From: Clostridiales bacterium UBA1740
Lineage (GTDB): Bacteria > Bacillota > Clostridia > Oscillospirales > CAG-272
Reading direction: 5' to 3'
Assembly: GCA_002315715.1 (NCBI GenBank)
Contig: DCHY01000035.1
Span: 1 to 60,130 of the forward strand
Length of the DNA stretch: 60,130 nucleotides
The notes under the pieces were generated by a model, which was given only the letters and a program-made list of their open reading frames with translations, searched no databases and was not told the origin of the DNA. Numbering within the stretch: the stretch's first letter is position 1; each line of letters opens with the position of its first letter. A program made the position numbers and the translations under genes. Of the stretch, positions 8,433 through 16,787 are shown one piece after another.

Positions 8433-9140
8433 ATGGAAAGTCTTGACAAAATCCCGGGCATTTACGACCGCAAAGAAACCTTGACGGCACCGATTGACGT
8501 TCCCTCCGTCGTCATCAAGCGCCTGCCCCGTTATCACCGCTATCTCGGCGATTTGCTCCGCACAGGAAAACTGCGCATTTCCTCGGTGGAACTCGCGCAT
8601 CTGATGAACGTCACGGCGTCGCAGATTCGCCACGACTTGAACTGTTTCGGCGGCTTCGGTCAGCAAGGTTACGGATATAACGTCAAAACCCTTCACGCCA
8701 AAATCGGAGAACTTTTGGGCACCGAGGAGCATTATACCGCCGTCATCGTCGGCGCCGGCAACCTCGGACGGGCTTTGGCATCCACCCATATGTTTGAACG
8801 CCGCGGCGTGGACCGCGTGGCACTTTTTGACGTTTGCCCCGACATCGTGGGCACCGAGATTTACGGCATTCCCGTTTATCACGCGGACACGCTTGAAGAT
8901 TTTTGCCGAGAGCACGAGATTGACATCGGCGTTTTGACGGTACCGAAAGAAGCGGCATACGGCGTGACGGCGGCATTGATTGCCGGCGGCGTGCGCGGCA
9001 TTTGGAACTTTGCCAACATGGAACTGAAACTCGAAAATTCCGACGTCAAGGTGGAGAATATCCATCTCGGCGATTCTTTGATGAAACTCTGTTACGACAT
9101 GAAAGTCGAAAAAGATCACAAAAAAGGCAGTCAAACATGA
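8433..9140 (+). CDS. rex: Redox-sensing transcriptional repressor Rex
   Basis: NADH/NAD+-responsive repressor of 235 residues that controls fermentation and respiration genes. An N-terminal winged-helix domain (about 15-90) contains LPRYHRYLGDLL and VTASQIRHDLNCFGGFGQQG, the canonical DNA-recognition region. A Rossmann domain follows with VIVGAGNLGRALAST for NADH binding. The C-terminal helix EKDHKKGSQT exchanges across the dimer in this family. The stop overlaps the dnaD start (ATGA). Acetate kinase at 16.8 kb would be the kind of gene Rex controls, but no Rex operator was confirmed there. Confidence 0.94.
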   Translation: MESLDKIPGIYDRKETLTAPIDVPSVVIKRLPRYHRYLGDLLRTGKLRISSVELAHLMNVTASQIRHDLNCFGGFGQQGYGYNVKTLHAKIGELLGTEEHYTAVIVGAGNLGRALASTHMFERRGVDRVALFDVCPDIVGTEIYGIPVYHADTLEDFCREHEIDIGVLTVPKEAAYGVTAALIAGGVRGIWNFANMELKLENSDVKVENIHLGDSLMKLCYDMKVEKDHKKGSQT

Positions 9141-10081
9141 AAATCGAATCGTGGGACTTAAAACAACTGCATATTTCGTCTTCCGACGCCTTTCTTGAGG
9201 CTTCCGCGGAGGAGCTTCGCGCCCTGCTTTGCCTTTTGGAAACGGAAGGAAAAGCCGGCGTTGATCAAATCGCGAAAGCCGCCGGTATCAGCAAAGCCCG
9301 GGCGAAAAGCGCCATGGCTTTTTGGTCTGTGGCACTCGAAACGCCAAAGGCGGAAACCACCGTCGTGGACGAGTTTGCCTACCGTCTTCGCGCATCGGAA
9401 CTCGACGAGATGACGCGCAAGGAAACCGCCGACGTGATTCGCGACAACGCCCTTTCCGCCCTCTATGAAGAGTGTGCGGCGATACTCGGCAAACCCATGC
9501 TGAACGATACCGAGATTCGCGACATCGCGGCGCTGTACGCACAGTACGCGCTCAGTGAAGAATACATCGTCACCCTCTTGACCGATATGGCAAAGCGCTC
9601 CCGCGTTACCGTGAGAACCTTCGTCAATCAAGCCATCAAACTCCACGAAAAAGGCATTACGACGATAGAACTTCTCTCGGATTATTTTGAGGGACGGGAG
9701 AACCAAGGGGAATGGGAAAGACAGATGCGCAAAGTCCTCGGCATTTACAGCCGCGCCTTGACCTCCGACGAAAAGACCTGCTTCCGCAAATGGGTGGAAC
9801 TTTTCGGATACGGCGAGGACGTGATGACTTTGGCGTATGATAAAACCGTCAAGGGAAGCGGCAAATATTCTCTTGCCTATATGGATAAAATTCTAACCGA
9901 TTGGTATCAAAACAAATGTACGACCAAGGAAGCTTGCGAGGCTTACGCCGCGGCAAGCCATCCCGCCTACACCGAGAAAAAAAGCAAAAAAGAAAAGCCC
10001 CGTTATGGGAACTTCGATCCCGACGAAGCGTTTAAGAATGCCCTCAGCCGCAGCATGGGCGAACCCGTCAATAAAGGATAA
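9137..10081 (+). CDS. dnaD: DnaD-domain replication protein
   Basis: A 314-residue DnaD-family protein. These are Firmicute primosome components that load the replicative helicase together with DnaI and DnaB. The N-terminal winged-helix part (about 1-90) includes ELRALLCLLETEGKAGVDQIAKAAGISKA-type sequence. The C-terminal DnaB/DnaD domain shows DVMTLAYDKTVKGSGKYSLA and the family endpoint YMDKILTDWYQ, close to the conserved YxxxIL..W motif. The tail has basic Lys-rich sequence. The start at 9137 overlaps the rex stop by 4 bp. It precedes dnaI by 11 bp, so the two loader components are co-transcribed. Confidence 0.88.
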   Translation: MKIESWDLKQLHISSSDAFLEASAEELRALLCLLETEGKAGVDQIAKAAGISKARAKSAMAFWSVALETPKAETTVVDEFAYRLRASELDEMTRKETADVIRDNALSALYEECAAILGKPMLNDTEIRDIAALYAQYALSEEYIVTLLTDMAKRSRVTVRTFVNQAIKLHEKGITTIELLSDYFEGRENQGEWERQMRKVLGIYSRALTSDEKTCFRKWVELFGYGEDVMTLAYDKTVKGSGKYSLAYMDKILTDWYQNKCTTKEACEAYAAASHPAYTEKKSKKEKPRYGNFDPDEAFKNALSRSMGEPVNKG

Positions 10082-10092
10082 GAGGTGTTTTT

Positions 10093-11046
10093 ATGGTAAA
10101 CGTCAATACATACGCTAAAGTGAGAGATATGATAGAGGCGCGCCGCCTTGCCGCCGTCGGTGAAGCCGACAGAAGAAACGCCGAGGTGCGTTTGGCATCG
10201 CCGGAAATCGCGCGCATCGACGACGAACTCTCCAAGACGGGACTGCATCTTTTCCGTGCGGCACTCGCCGGAGAAGATATCAACCCGATTCGTGAGCGCA
10301 ATCAGGCGCTCTGCCGCGAGAGGGAGAATCTGCTCGTTTCTCTCGGCTATCCCCGCGACTACACCGACGTGCATTACACCTGCAAAAAATGCAACGATAC
10401 GGGATTTACCGAGACCGAGATGTGCTCTTGTATGCGCAAGGCGATCATCACCGAAAACATCAAAGCGTCCGGCATCGGCGATTTGATTGAAAAACAGAGT
10501 TTTGACAACTTTAATCTTGAGTCCTACCGCAAAGACGGCGAAGAAACCTACCGCCGCATGAATACCGTCTTTCTGAGAGCAAAAACCTTTGCCGAAAACT
10601 TCGGCAAAATGCACGGCAATTTGTTGTTCGTCGGTCCGACCGGCACCGGCAAAACGCACCTTTCGACGGCAGTTGCCAAGTGCGTCATCGACGCCGGATA
10701 CAGCGTCATTTACGATTCGACGCAGAACATTATTTCGACTTTCGAGGACGACAAATTCCACTCGGGATTCGGGGAAGCGGCAAACGAGAGCCGCAAGTAT
10801 TTGGAGTGCGACCTTTTGATTTTGGATGACCTCGGCACCGAGTACGCCACCCCGTTTGCGGTGTCTTGCCTTTACAATCTTTTGAACACCCGTCACAATA
10901 AGGGACTGTCGACGGTGATTTCGACCAATTTGTCGGCAAACGAGCTGACCAAGCGTTACGAAGACCGTATTTATTCCCGCATCGTCGGTTCCGATTATCT
11001 GCTCTTGCCTTTCGCCGGGCACGACCACCGTCTGTCGCTTTCATGA
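10093..11046 (+). CDS. dnaI: DnaI/DnaC-type helicase loader ATPase
   Basis: AAA+ ATPase of 317 residues resembling DnaI/DnaC, which loads the replicative helicase onto DNA. A cysteine cluster CKKCNDTGFTETEMCSC (about 97-113) resembles a zinc-binding element of the N-terminal domain. Walker A is GPTGTGKTHLS (about 184-194), Walker B is LLILDDLGTEY (about 240-250), and sensor residues lie in STVISTNLS and YEDRIYSRI. AGAGGTG precedes the start. It overlaps dusB by 4 bp. Adjacent dnaD supports the primosomal role. Confidence 0.9.
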   Translation: MVNVNTYAKVRDMIEARRLAAVGEADRRNAEVRLASPEIARIDDELSKTGLHLFRAALAGEDINPIRERNQALCRERENLLVSLGYPRDYTDVHYTCKKCNDTGFTETEMCSCMRKAIITENIKASGIGDLIEKQSFDNFNLESYRKDGEETYRRMNTVFLRAKTFAENFGKMHGNLLFVGPTGTGKTHLSTAVAKCVIDAGYSVIYDSTQNIISTFEDDKFHSGFGEAANESRKYLECDLLILDDLGTEYATPFAVSCLYNLLNTRHNKGLSTVISTNLSANELTKRYEDRIYSRIVGSDYLLLPFAGHDHRLSLS

Positions 11047-12032
11047 AAATAGGAGATACCGTTCTTCCCTACGGGTTGATCTTGGCACCGATGGCGGGAT
11101 TTACCGACCGCGCCATGCGGCAAATTTGCCACGACTTCGGTGCGGAGTATACCGTGACGGAAATGATCAGCGCCAAGGCACTGACCATGAAAGATAAAAA
11201 AACGCAGGTTCTTTCTTTTATCGGACAAGAGGAAGGCCCGACTGCCGTTCAACTGTTCGGTTCGGACGCCGACGTGTTGGCAACGGCGGCAGCCATCGTG
11301 GAAAACGGGGAAAAAGGCGGCAAAGCGCCCGTCGCTATCGATATCAACATGGGCTGTCCCGTGCAAAAGATTTTCGGCAACGGCGAGGGCTCCGCTCTGA
11401 TGAAAGACCCCGAAAAAATTTATAAAATCGTCAAAGCCGTTTCCGCAAAAACGTCCCTTCCCGTGACGGTCAAACTCCGCGCCGGCATCACCAAGGCGAC
11501 GGCAAACGCCGTCGAATGTGCACAGGCGGCGGCAGAGGGCGGCGCCTCCATGATTGCCGTACACGGGCGTACGAGAGAAGAACAATACAGCGGAATTGCT
11601 AACTTAGAGTTTGCAAAATCCGTCAAAAAGACCGTTTCCGTTCCCGTCGTCGCCAGCGGAGACGTCGTCGATGCCGCGAGCGCTTTGCGCATTCTTCGCG
11701 AAACGGGAGTCGACGGTTTGATGATAGGGCGCGGGGCACTCGGCAACCCTTTCGTCTTTGAAGAAATCAAAGCCGCCCTGTCGGGAAAGCCCTATACGCC
11801 GCCTTCCGTGACGGAGAGAATACAGACGGCAAAACGGCAATATCTCTTGGCGGTTGCCGATAAAGGCGAAGACAGAGCCACAAGAGAAGCGCGCGGGCAA
11901 ATCGCGCTATACGTCAAAAGAATGAGAGGCGCTGCCGCCTTTCGCGCCGCGATTCAGTCGGCGAACAACAAAGAAGAAATCCTTTTCGCGTTAGACGACG
12001 TGGAAAGAGCATATAAGGAGAATTTACTATGA
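11043..12032 (+). CDS. dusB: tRNA-dihydrouridine synthase
   Basis: FMN-dependent TIM-barrel enzyme of 329 residues that reduces uridines in tRNA D-loops using NADPH. Motifs include LAPMAGFTDRAMR at the N-terminus, the catalytic segment DINMGCPVQKIFGNGEGSALM with the conserved Cys, VKLRAGIT, AVHGRTREEQYSG, VVASGDVVDA and the FMN-phosphate loop VDGLMIGRGALGNPF. The DusB-type length and C-terminal helical domain are present. The start overlaps dnaI (ATGA). The end overlaps mtnN by 4 bp. Confidence 0.94.
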   Translation: MKIGDTVLPYGLILAPMAGFTDRAMRQICHDFGAEYTVTEMISAKALTMKDKKTQVLSFIGQEEGPTAVQLFGSDADVLATAAAIVENGEKGGKAPVAIDINMGCPVQKIFGNGEGSALMKDPEKIYKIVKAVSAKTSLPVTVKLRAGITKATANAVECAQAAAEGGASMIAVHGRTREEQYSGIANLEFAKSVKKTVSVPVVASGDVVDAASALRILRETGVDGLMIGRGALGNPFVFEEIKAALSGKPYTPPSVTERIQTAKRQYLLAVADKGEDRATREARGQIALYVKRMRGAAAFRAAIQSANNKEEILFALDDVERAYKENLL

Positions 12033-12724
12033 TAGGCATTATCGGTGCGATGGACGTTGAGGTTAACAGCCTTTGCGACCGCATGACGGATAAAAAAACG
12101 GAAGTTATCAGCGGCATGACCTTTACTCTCGGAACGCTTTGCGGCGTGTCTTGCGTGATTGTCAAATGCGGCATCGGCAAAGTGGCGGCAGGCGTCATGA
12201 CGGAAGCCATGATTTTGCGCTATGCCCCCTCCCTTATCATCAATACCGGCGTCGGCGGCGCATTGGCGCCCGATTTGTCCATCGGAGATATCGTCATCGC
12301 CGACCGTGCGTTGCAGTACGATATGGATACTTCTCCCATCGGCGATCCCGTCGGTTTGATTTCCGGCATCAACAAGATTTTCTTTGACGCCGATAAGGAC
12401 GCCGCCGAAAGACTCGTGACGGCGGGAGAAAAACTCGGCTTTGCCGTCAAACGCGGTACCGTCGCCACCGGCGATAAGTTCGTCAGCGGCAAGAGCGAAA
12501 AAGCCAAGATTACGGGGCTCTTCCCCGACGCGGCAGTCTGCGAAATGGAGGGCGGTGCCATCGCCCACGCGGCATACTTGAACGGTACGCCTTTTGCCAT
12601 TGTCCGCGCCGTCTCGGACGTAGCGGACGAATCCTCACACATGGATTATCCCACCTTTGCCAAAATGGCGGCACAGCGCGGCGCCGAATTGCTTTTGACC
12701 TTTTTGTCGGGCTTAAGCGCCTAA
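12029..12724 (+). CDS. mtnN: 5'-methylthioadenosine/S-adenosylhomocysteine nucleosidase
   Basis: Nucleosidase of 231 residues that cleaves adenine from MTA and SAH, recycling methionine and removing methyltransferase inhibitors. Family motifs are IGIIGAMDVEV with the catalytic-site Glu, IVKCGIGKVAAG, INTGVGGALAP, GDIVIADRALQYDMD, ATGDKFV, and the substrate site CEMEGGAIAH followed by IVRAVSDVAD with the catalytic Asp. It is the last gene of the 1.8-12.7 kb run. The large hairpin at 12737-12797 lies directly after it. Confidence 0.95.
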   Translation: MIGIIGAMDVEVNSLCDRMTDKKTEVISGMTFTLGTLCGVSCVIVKCGIGKVAAGVMTEAMILRYAPSLIINTGVGGALAPDLSIGDIVIADRALQYDMDTSPIGDPVGLISGINKIFFDADKDAAERLVTAGEKLGFAVKRGTVATGDKFVSGKSEKAKITGLFPDAAVCEMEGGAIAHAAYLNGTPFAIVRAVSDVADESSHMDYPTFAKMAAQRGAELLLTFLSGLSA

Positions 12725-12736
12725 AACATAATCCGA

Positions 12737-12797
12737 AAAAAGAACGCATAGAATGTTCCGGGGAGGCGTAAGATGGAACTTTCTGTGCGTTCTTTTT
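12737..12797 (+). promoter_or_regulatory. Long hairpin presenting the Shine-Dalgarno sequence of the next gene
   Basis: Positions 12737-12753 pair with 12781-12797 (17 bp, one G.U). After one T/T mismatch GTTCC (12755-12759) pairs with GGAAC (12775-12779). The 15-nt apical loop contains GGGGAGG and the first two bases of the ATG at 12773. The 3' arm ends in a T-rich run (TTCTTTTT). It may be the mtnN terminator, a translation-control hairpin, or both. Confidence 0.6.
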
Positions 12798-13237
12798 ATC
12801 GGGAAATCAAAGAGGACGGCTGCGTCTTGCTTCGCTTTGAGGGCGCGACGCTATCGGTGTCCGAAAGCAAGACCGCCCTCGCTTTCTACCGCGATTTGGA
12901 GGCAAAAACCATAGAGGCGGTCAATGAGATCGCAAAGACCGAAAAGCAGCGCTATGCCGCTTGCAGGGCGGCAAAGGAACGTTTTTCCTACCGCCCGATT
13001 TGTGTGCGCACTTCTTATGAAGCGGAACGGAAAGAGGGCGTTTGGCTTGTGAAAAGACAGGCGCAATTGCTTCGAAAAGGAAGACTTTTTGCGTCTTTTG
13101 AAGACGTCGACACTTGGCAGGAAGACGGCATCCTCATATATAAAAAAGAGCGAAAAAGAAAACAAAAGTTGTCAATTTCGCTCTGTTTTATGAAGTTTCT
13201 TCGGCATCTGCCCAGAATTTTTCGAAAAGCATCTTGA
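12773..13237 (+). CDS. Hypothetical protein, DUF3298/4163-like at best
   Basis: A 154-residue protein that I do not recognise with certainty. It has no signal peptide or membrane segment. The middle has a regular pattern of Glu/Lys/Arg and aromatic residues (YRDLEAKTIEAVNEIAK, then RPICVRTSYEAER), faintly like bacterial DUF3298/4163 proteins. The last 40 residues are strongly basic (KKERKRKQKL). The codon use resembles the neighbours, supporting a real gene. It starts at the tip of a long hairpin and ends 50 bp inside the 3' end of the convergent helicase gene, so its last residues may not be conserved. Confidence 0.55.
   Translation: MELSVRSFYREIKEDGCVLLRFEGATLSVSESKTALAFYRDLEAKTIEAVNEIAKTEKQRYAACRAAKERFSYRPICVRTSYEAERKEGVWLVKRQAQLLRKGRLFASFEDVDTWQEDGILIYKKERKRKQKLSISLCFMKFLRHLPRIFRKAS
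13141..13185 (-). terminator. Terminator of the helicase gene
   Basis: On the minus strand AGAGCGAAA (13184-13176) pairs with TTTCGCTCT (13155-13147), followed by six T residues. The loop is about 20 nt with a small inner ACAA/TTGT stem. It lies inside the 3' end of the convergent hypothetical gene. Confidence 0.6.
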
Positions 13238-15572
13238 TGGCGCCGGGCTCGGAAACGAATTTCAAGCCGTGCCAAAGTTCGGGGATGGCTTTCTTATACA
13301 CGGGGTCGCGGAAGCGGTCGTCAACTAAGACGATGACGCCCCTGTCCGTCTCGTCACGAATCACGCGTCCTGCCGATTGGAGGACTTTATTCATGCCGGG
13401 ATATATATAAGCAAAAGCTTTGCCGGCTTCGAGTTTTTCGTCGTAGTAGGCACATATCGCTTCTCTCTCGTAGGAGATTTCGGGAAGACCGACCCCGACG
13501 ATGATACTGCCGATGAGGGCTTTGCCCGTCAAGTCAACCCCTTCCGAGAACAAACCGCCCATAACGCAAAAGCCGAGTAAATATCCCCCGTCTTCTTTCT
13601 CGAATTCTCCTAAGAAGGCGGATTTTTCTTTTTCGGTCATGCCGCGCTTTTGCATCACCGCTTTGATTTTCGGATACTTGGCGGTGAAGACGCGATAGAG
13701 CGTTTCGGCATAGGCGTATGACGGCGTAAACACCATGTAATGACCGCGCTTGGCGGAGAGCGTCGCCGCAATCACGCGAAGCACTTGGCCGAGCGTCTTT
13801 TCTCTCTCGGACATGCGGGTGCCGATGCTGTCGATGATGGTGACGGCGAGTTGTTCTTTGACGAAGGGCGAGGGGAGGGTTAGCGTCTCGTCGAGTCTTC
13901 CTCCGCCGAGGAGAGACTTGTAGTAAGAAATCGGGGACAGCGTTGCCGAGAAAAAGACGGCACAGCGCCCCTTGTCTATACGTTTGGCAAGTTGTTTTGC
14001 CGGGTCAAGGCAAAAGAGTTTGAAACGGAACGAGTCGCCTTCGCGGAACATGAACCATTCGTACCCTTCGTCAAAGGCGGCGGCAAATTTTTGAAATTTT
14101 GAAAATCGGTAATACAAAGTTTTGGCGGCAAAGACGCGGGCGTTTCCCGCTTGGGTTTTGTCGCCGTACGCGGCGAAGAGTTCTTTTTCCGCCGCCTCGG
14201 TCACCGAGAGCAAAAGCGGATAGAAAGAGGCGGGGAAGACTTTGCCGTGGGAAGCGCCGATGATGTTTCCCTCCCCGTCGGTTTTGGTATCGTTTTTGAG
14301 ATAGGAAAAGACGGTTCTCTTCATTTCGGCACAGGCGTCCGACAAGATTTGGCACAGCGGCGACAGTGCGGGGATTGCCTCGTCCTTGACAAAATCGTTT
14401 TCGGACAGTTCGTCGGAATAGAGAGAAAACGCACGTTCCGCCAAACCGTGTGCCTCGTCAATCAGAAAGATATAATCGCCGCCGCCCTCGAAAAATCGGT
14501 GAAAATAGACGACGGGATCAAATAGATAATTGTAGTCGCAAATGACAAGGTCCGCCAGCTGCGCATAGCACAAAGATAACTCGTATGGACAAACGCGAAA
14601 CAGTTTTGCCACTTGTTGCAAATGCTCGGAATCCACCACGGGCAAATGTTCGTTAAACAGCGAAAGAACGGCGTCTGCCATATGGTTATAACTCGAAAAT
14701 GCACATAAATCTTTACTTTTTCTGCACGTTAAGCCGCATTCGCACATTTTTTCTTTGGCGGTGACAACGACCGACAGAATATCGGCGCCGGCGTTTTTTA
14801 TCTGCAAAACGGTATTCGTTACCACTTTGGAAACGGTGGTTTTCGGCGTAAAATAGAAGATTTTTTCACCTTTCCCTTCCCCCATCGCGCGGACGGCGGG
14901 ATAGAGCGCCGAGACGGTTTTGCCGGTGCCGGTCGGCGCTTCGGCAAAGAGTTTTCCCTCGTGCAGAACGGCTTTATAAACGGCGCTCATCAAGGCGTCC
15001 TGCCCCTCGCGCACTTTCGGAAAAGGAAATCTTTGGGTGCGAAAAGAGGGCAGACGGTTTTTCGCCCGGTCGATGGCGGGGGCGGCGTATTTGGCAATGA
15101 CCGACAGGCACTTTTGCAAAAACGAAGCGAGCGCCGCCTCGGTCGGCGTTTCGGTTTTCGTCGCGACCGCGTCGTTTTCTTCTCTGTAAAACAGATACGT
15201 CAAAGACGGCACGCTGCCGCTTTTTTCTTTTTGCGCAAGGGCGCAAAGGAAAGCTTCTCCGCGCACTTGGGAGAGTTCTTCTTTCGAGGGCTTTTCGGGA
15301 TTTCTTACGGTCTTTCTCGCCATGCCGAGACCGCCCGGTATCATAAACGCTTCGCTCGAGATCTCAAAATGTAAATCGCCGACGTCGGCGTGAAGGGATA
15401 AAACCGCCGTTTCCATCGTGCCGAAAGAGCGGTGCAGTATCACGGTCGGAACGGCGCAAAAGGACGGTTCGTCTTCGTCAAGAGGGAGGCTTTCGGCAAT
15501 GCCGGAGCGCGCCGTTGCGATAAATTCTCTGCCGCTTAACAGAAAAACGTCTTTGTTTTCGTCGTATCGCAT
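13188..15572 (-). CDS. DinG/Rad3-type ATP-dependent DNA helicase
   Basis: Superfamily 2 helicase of about 794 residues, of the DEAD_2/XPD-like group. Walker A is EAPTGTGKTVSAL (about 208-220) and the DEAH box is FLIDEAHGLAERA (about 372). Between them a cluster of cysteines (CECGLTCRKSKDLC and the Cys in FRVCPYELS) fits an iron-sulfur domain. The C-terminal helicase motifs include FSATLSPISYY, VGLPEISYE and QSAGRVIRDETDRG, with the conserved QxxGRxIR. About 200 N-terminal residues precede the helicase core and contain a possible accessory domain I cannot name. The start at 15572 follows AGGAGGG. It has its own promoter (15598-15626) and is probably involved in DNA repair. Confidence 0.88.
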   Translation of the reverse strand: MRYDENKDVFLLSGREFIATARSGIAESLPLDEDEPSFCAVPTVILHRSFGTMETAVLSLHADVGDLHFEISSEAFMIPGGLGMARKTVRNPEKPSKEELSQVRGEAFLCALAQKEKSGSVPSLTYLFYREENDAVATKTETPTEAALASFLQKCLSVIAKYAAPAIDRAKNRLPSFRTQRFPFPKVREGQDALMSAVYKAVLHEGKLFAEAPTGTGKTVSALYPAVRAMGEGKGEKIFYFTPKTTVSKVVTNTVLQIKNAGADILSVVVTAKEKMCECGLTCRKSKDLCAFSSYNHMADAVLSLFNEHLPVVDSEHLQQVAKLFRVCPYELSLCYAQLADLVICDYNYLFDPVVYFHRFFEGGGDYIFLIDEAHGLAERAFSLYSDELSENDFVKDEAIPALSPLCQILSDACAEMKRTVFSYLKNDTKTDGEGNIIGASHGKVFPASFYPLLLSVTEAAEKELFAAYGDKTQAGNARVFAAKTLYYRFSKFQKFAAAFDEGYEWFMFREGDSFRFKLFCLDPAKQLAKRIDKGRCAVFFSATLSPISYYKSLLGGGRLDETLTLPSPFVKEQLAVTIIDSIGTRMSEREKTLGQVLRVIAATLSAKRGHYMVFTPSYAYAETLYRVFTAKYPKIKAVMQKRGMTEKEKSAFLGEFEKEDGGYLLGFCVMGGLFSEGVDLTGKALIGSIIVGVGLPEISYEREAICAYYDEKLEAGKAFAYIYPGMNKVLQSAGRVIRDETDRGVIVLVDDRFRDPVYKKAIPELWHGLKFVSEPGAIKMLFEKFWADAEETS

Positions 15573-15597
15573 AAGGTCCCTCCTTTTCGTTTTTTTC

Positions 15598-15626
15598 ATT
15601 ATACCAAAAATCGGATTTTGCGTCAA
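15598..15626 (-). promoter_or_regulatory. Sigma-A-type promoter of the helicase gene
   Basis: On the minus strand TTGACG and TATAAT are separated by 17 bp, about 25 bp upstream of the start codon. Confidence 0.8.
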
Positions 15627-15644
15627 CGGGGAGCAAAGAATTCG

Positions 15645-15673
15645 TTGACATTTCTTTTTTATTATGATAAAAT
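15645..15673 (+). promoter_or_regulatory. Sigma-A-type promoter of the HD-protein gene
   Basis: TTGACA and TAAAAT are separated by 17 bp, ending 18 bp before the ATG at 15692, where GGAGG serves as ribosome binding site. Confidence 0.78.
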
Positions 15674-15691
15674 ATACGCGGAGGATTTCCC

Positions 15692-16201
15692 ATGCTGCAT
15701 GAAGAAGAAAAAAAGACCGTGTTAGCGTATCTTTCCCCGTATCTCGGAAACGAAGACGTTTTGAAAATGAAAGACTTTATCCAACACGGAACCGTCAGTA
15801 CATACGACCACGCACTGTCCGTCGCTTTTACCGCTTACGAAATGGCAAAGAAATACCGTGGCGTGAACATGGAAGAGTTGATGGCGGCGGCTTTTTTGCA
15901 CGACTTTTATCTTTACGATTGGCATGAGCCCGACAAGAGTCATAAATGGCACGGATTTCACCACGCCAAACGCGCGGCAGACAACGCCAAACGGGTTTTC
16001 GGCGTATCCGACGCGGTGTATCAAGCCATTTACGGACATATGTGGCCCTTAAATCCCGAACGTCCGCCCCTTTCCAAAATCGCTTGGATTTTGTTCCTTG
16101 CCGACAAACGCGTTTCTCTCAAAGAAACGATTGACGGTAAAAAACGAAAGGTCGCGGAAGAAATCGAAAAATTGGAAGAAAACGAACTCGTGACACAGTG
16201 A
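15692..16201 (+). CDS. HD-domain phosphohydrolase
   Basis: A 169-residue HD-superfamily protein. The metal-binding His and Asp residues are visible in STYDHALSVAF, AAAFLHDFYLYDWH and KWHGFHHAKRAADNA, with a later Asp in FLADKRVSLKE. Such proteins hydrolyse phosphate esters or nucleotides, but the substrate cannot be read from sequence. There is no signal peptide. It is first in a likely operon with the DUF212 membrane protein 25 bp downstream. Confidence 0.82.
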   Translation: MLHEEEKKTVLAYLSPYLGNEDVLKMKDFIQHGTVSTYDHALSVAFTAYEMAKKYRGVNMEELMAAAFLHDFYLYDWHEPDKSHKWHGFHHAKRAADNAKRVFGVSDAVYQAIYGHMWPLNPERPPLSKIAWILFLADKRVSLKETIDGKKRKVAEEIEKLEENELVTQ

Positions 16202-16226
16202 TTGTCACCGTCAGAGAGGAAATATT

Positions 16227-16748
16227 ATGACATTCGGCGCATTTTTATCGGCTGCTTTTGAAAATCATGCACTGATCGTTGCCATTTCCGCCTTTTTGAT
16301 TGCTCAGTTTTGCAAATTCATCATTACGGGCATTACCCAACACTCCTTTTCACCGGAGCGTTTGAAAGGCGACGGCGGTATGCCGAGCGCGCATTCCGCG
16401 ACGGTCATGGCGCTTGCGACGGTCGTCGGATATTTGGAAGGTCTGGATTCCGTGGCGTTCGGCGTCTCCATGATTTTGGCGAGCGTCGTCATGCACGATG
16501 CCCTCGGTATTCGCCGAGAGGCAGGCAAACACGCCTCGTCCATCAACGAACTTGTCGATACGGTCAACGGTCTGTTGCCCGAAAAAAAGAAACTGACGCA
16601 GACGGAAAAACTCAAGGAGCTTCTCGGCCACAGTTTGATTCAGGTGGTGTGCGGCGGCGTTCTCGGTTTCTTGCTCGGTCTTGCTTATATCCTCATCCGT
16701 TTGGTTTGGATTGAGGGTTACACGGGTTTTCCCGGTCATTTGCTTTGA
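16227..16748 (+). CDS. Divergent PAP2-family membrane protein (DUF212)
   Basis: A 173-residue integral membrane protein of the DUF212 group, distantly related to PAP2 phosphatases. Visible family sequence is AQFCKFIITG near the N-terminus, GGMPSAHSATVMALATVVG (about 49-67) with the PSAH phosphatase motif, and VVMHDALGIRREAGKHA. Membrane segments are predicted around 10-28, 60-95 and 140-165. The substrate is unknown; a lipid phosphate is the usual guess. It lies 40 bp before ackA. Confidence 0.87.
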   Translation: MTFGAFLSAAFENHALIVAISAFLIAQFCKFIITGITQHSFSPERLKGDGGMPSAHSATVMALATVVGYLEGLDSVAFGVSMILASVVMHDALGIRREAGKHASSINELVDTVNGLLPEKKKLTQTEKLKELLGHSLIQVVCGGVLGFLLGLAYILIRLVWIEGYTGFPGHLL

Positions 16749-16787
16749 TTATTTTATAATTGCGTGTTTACGCAGAAAGAGGATACT

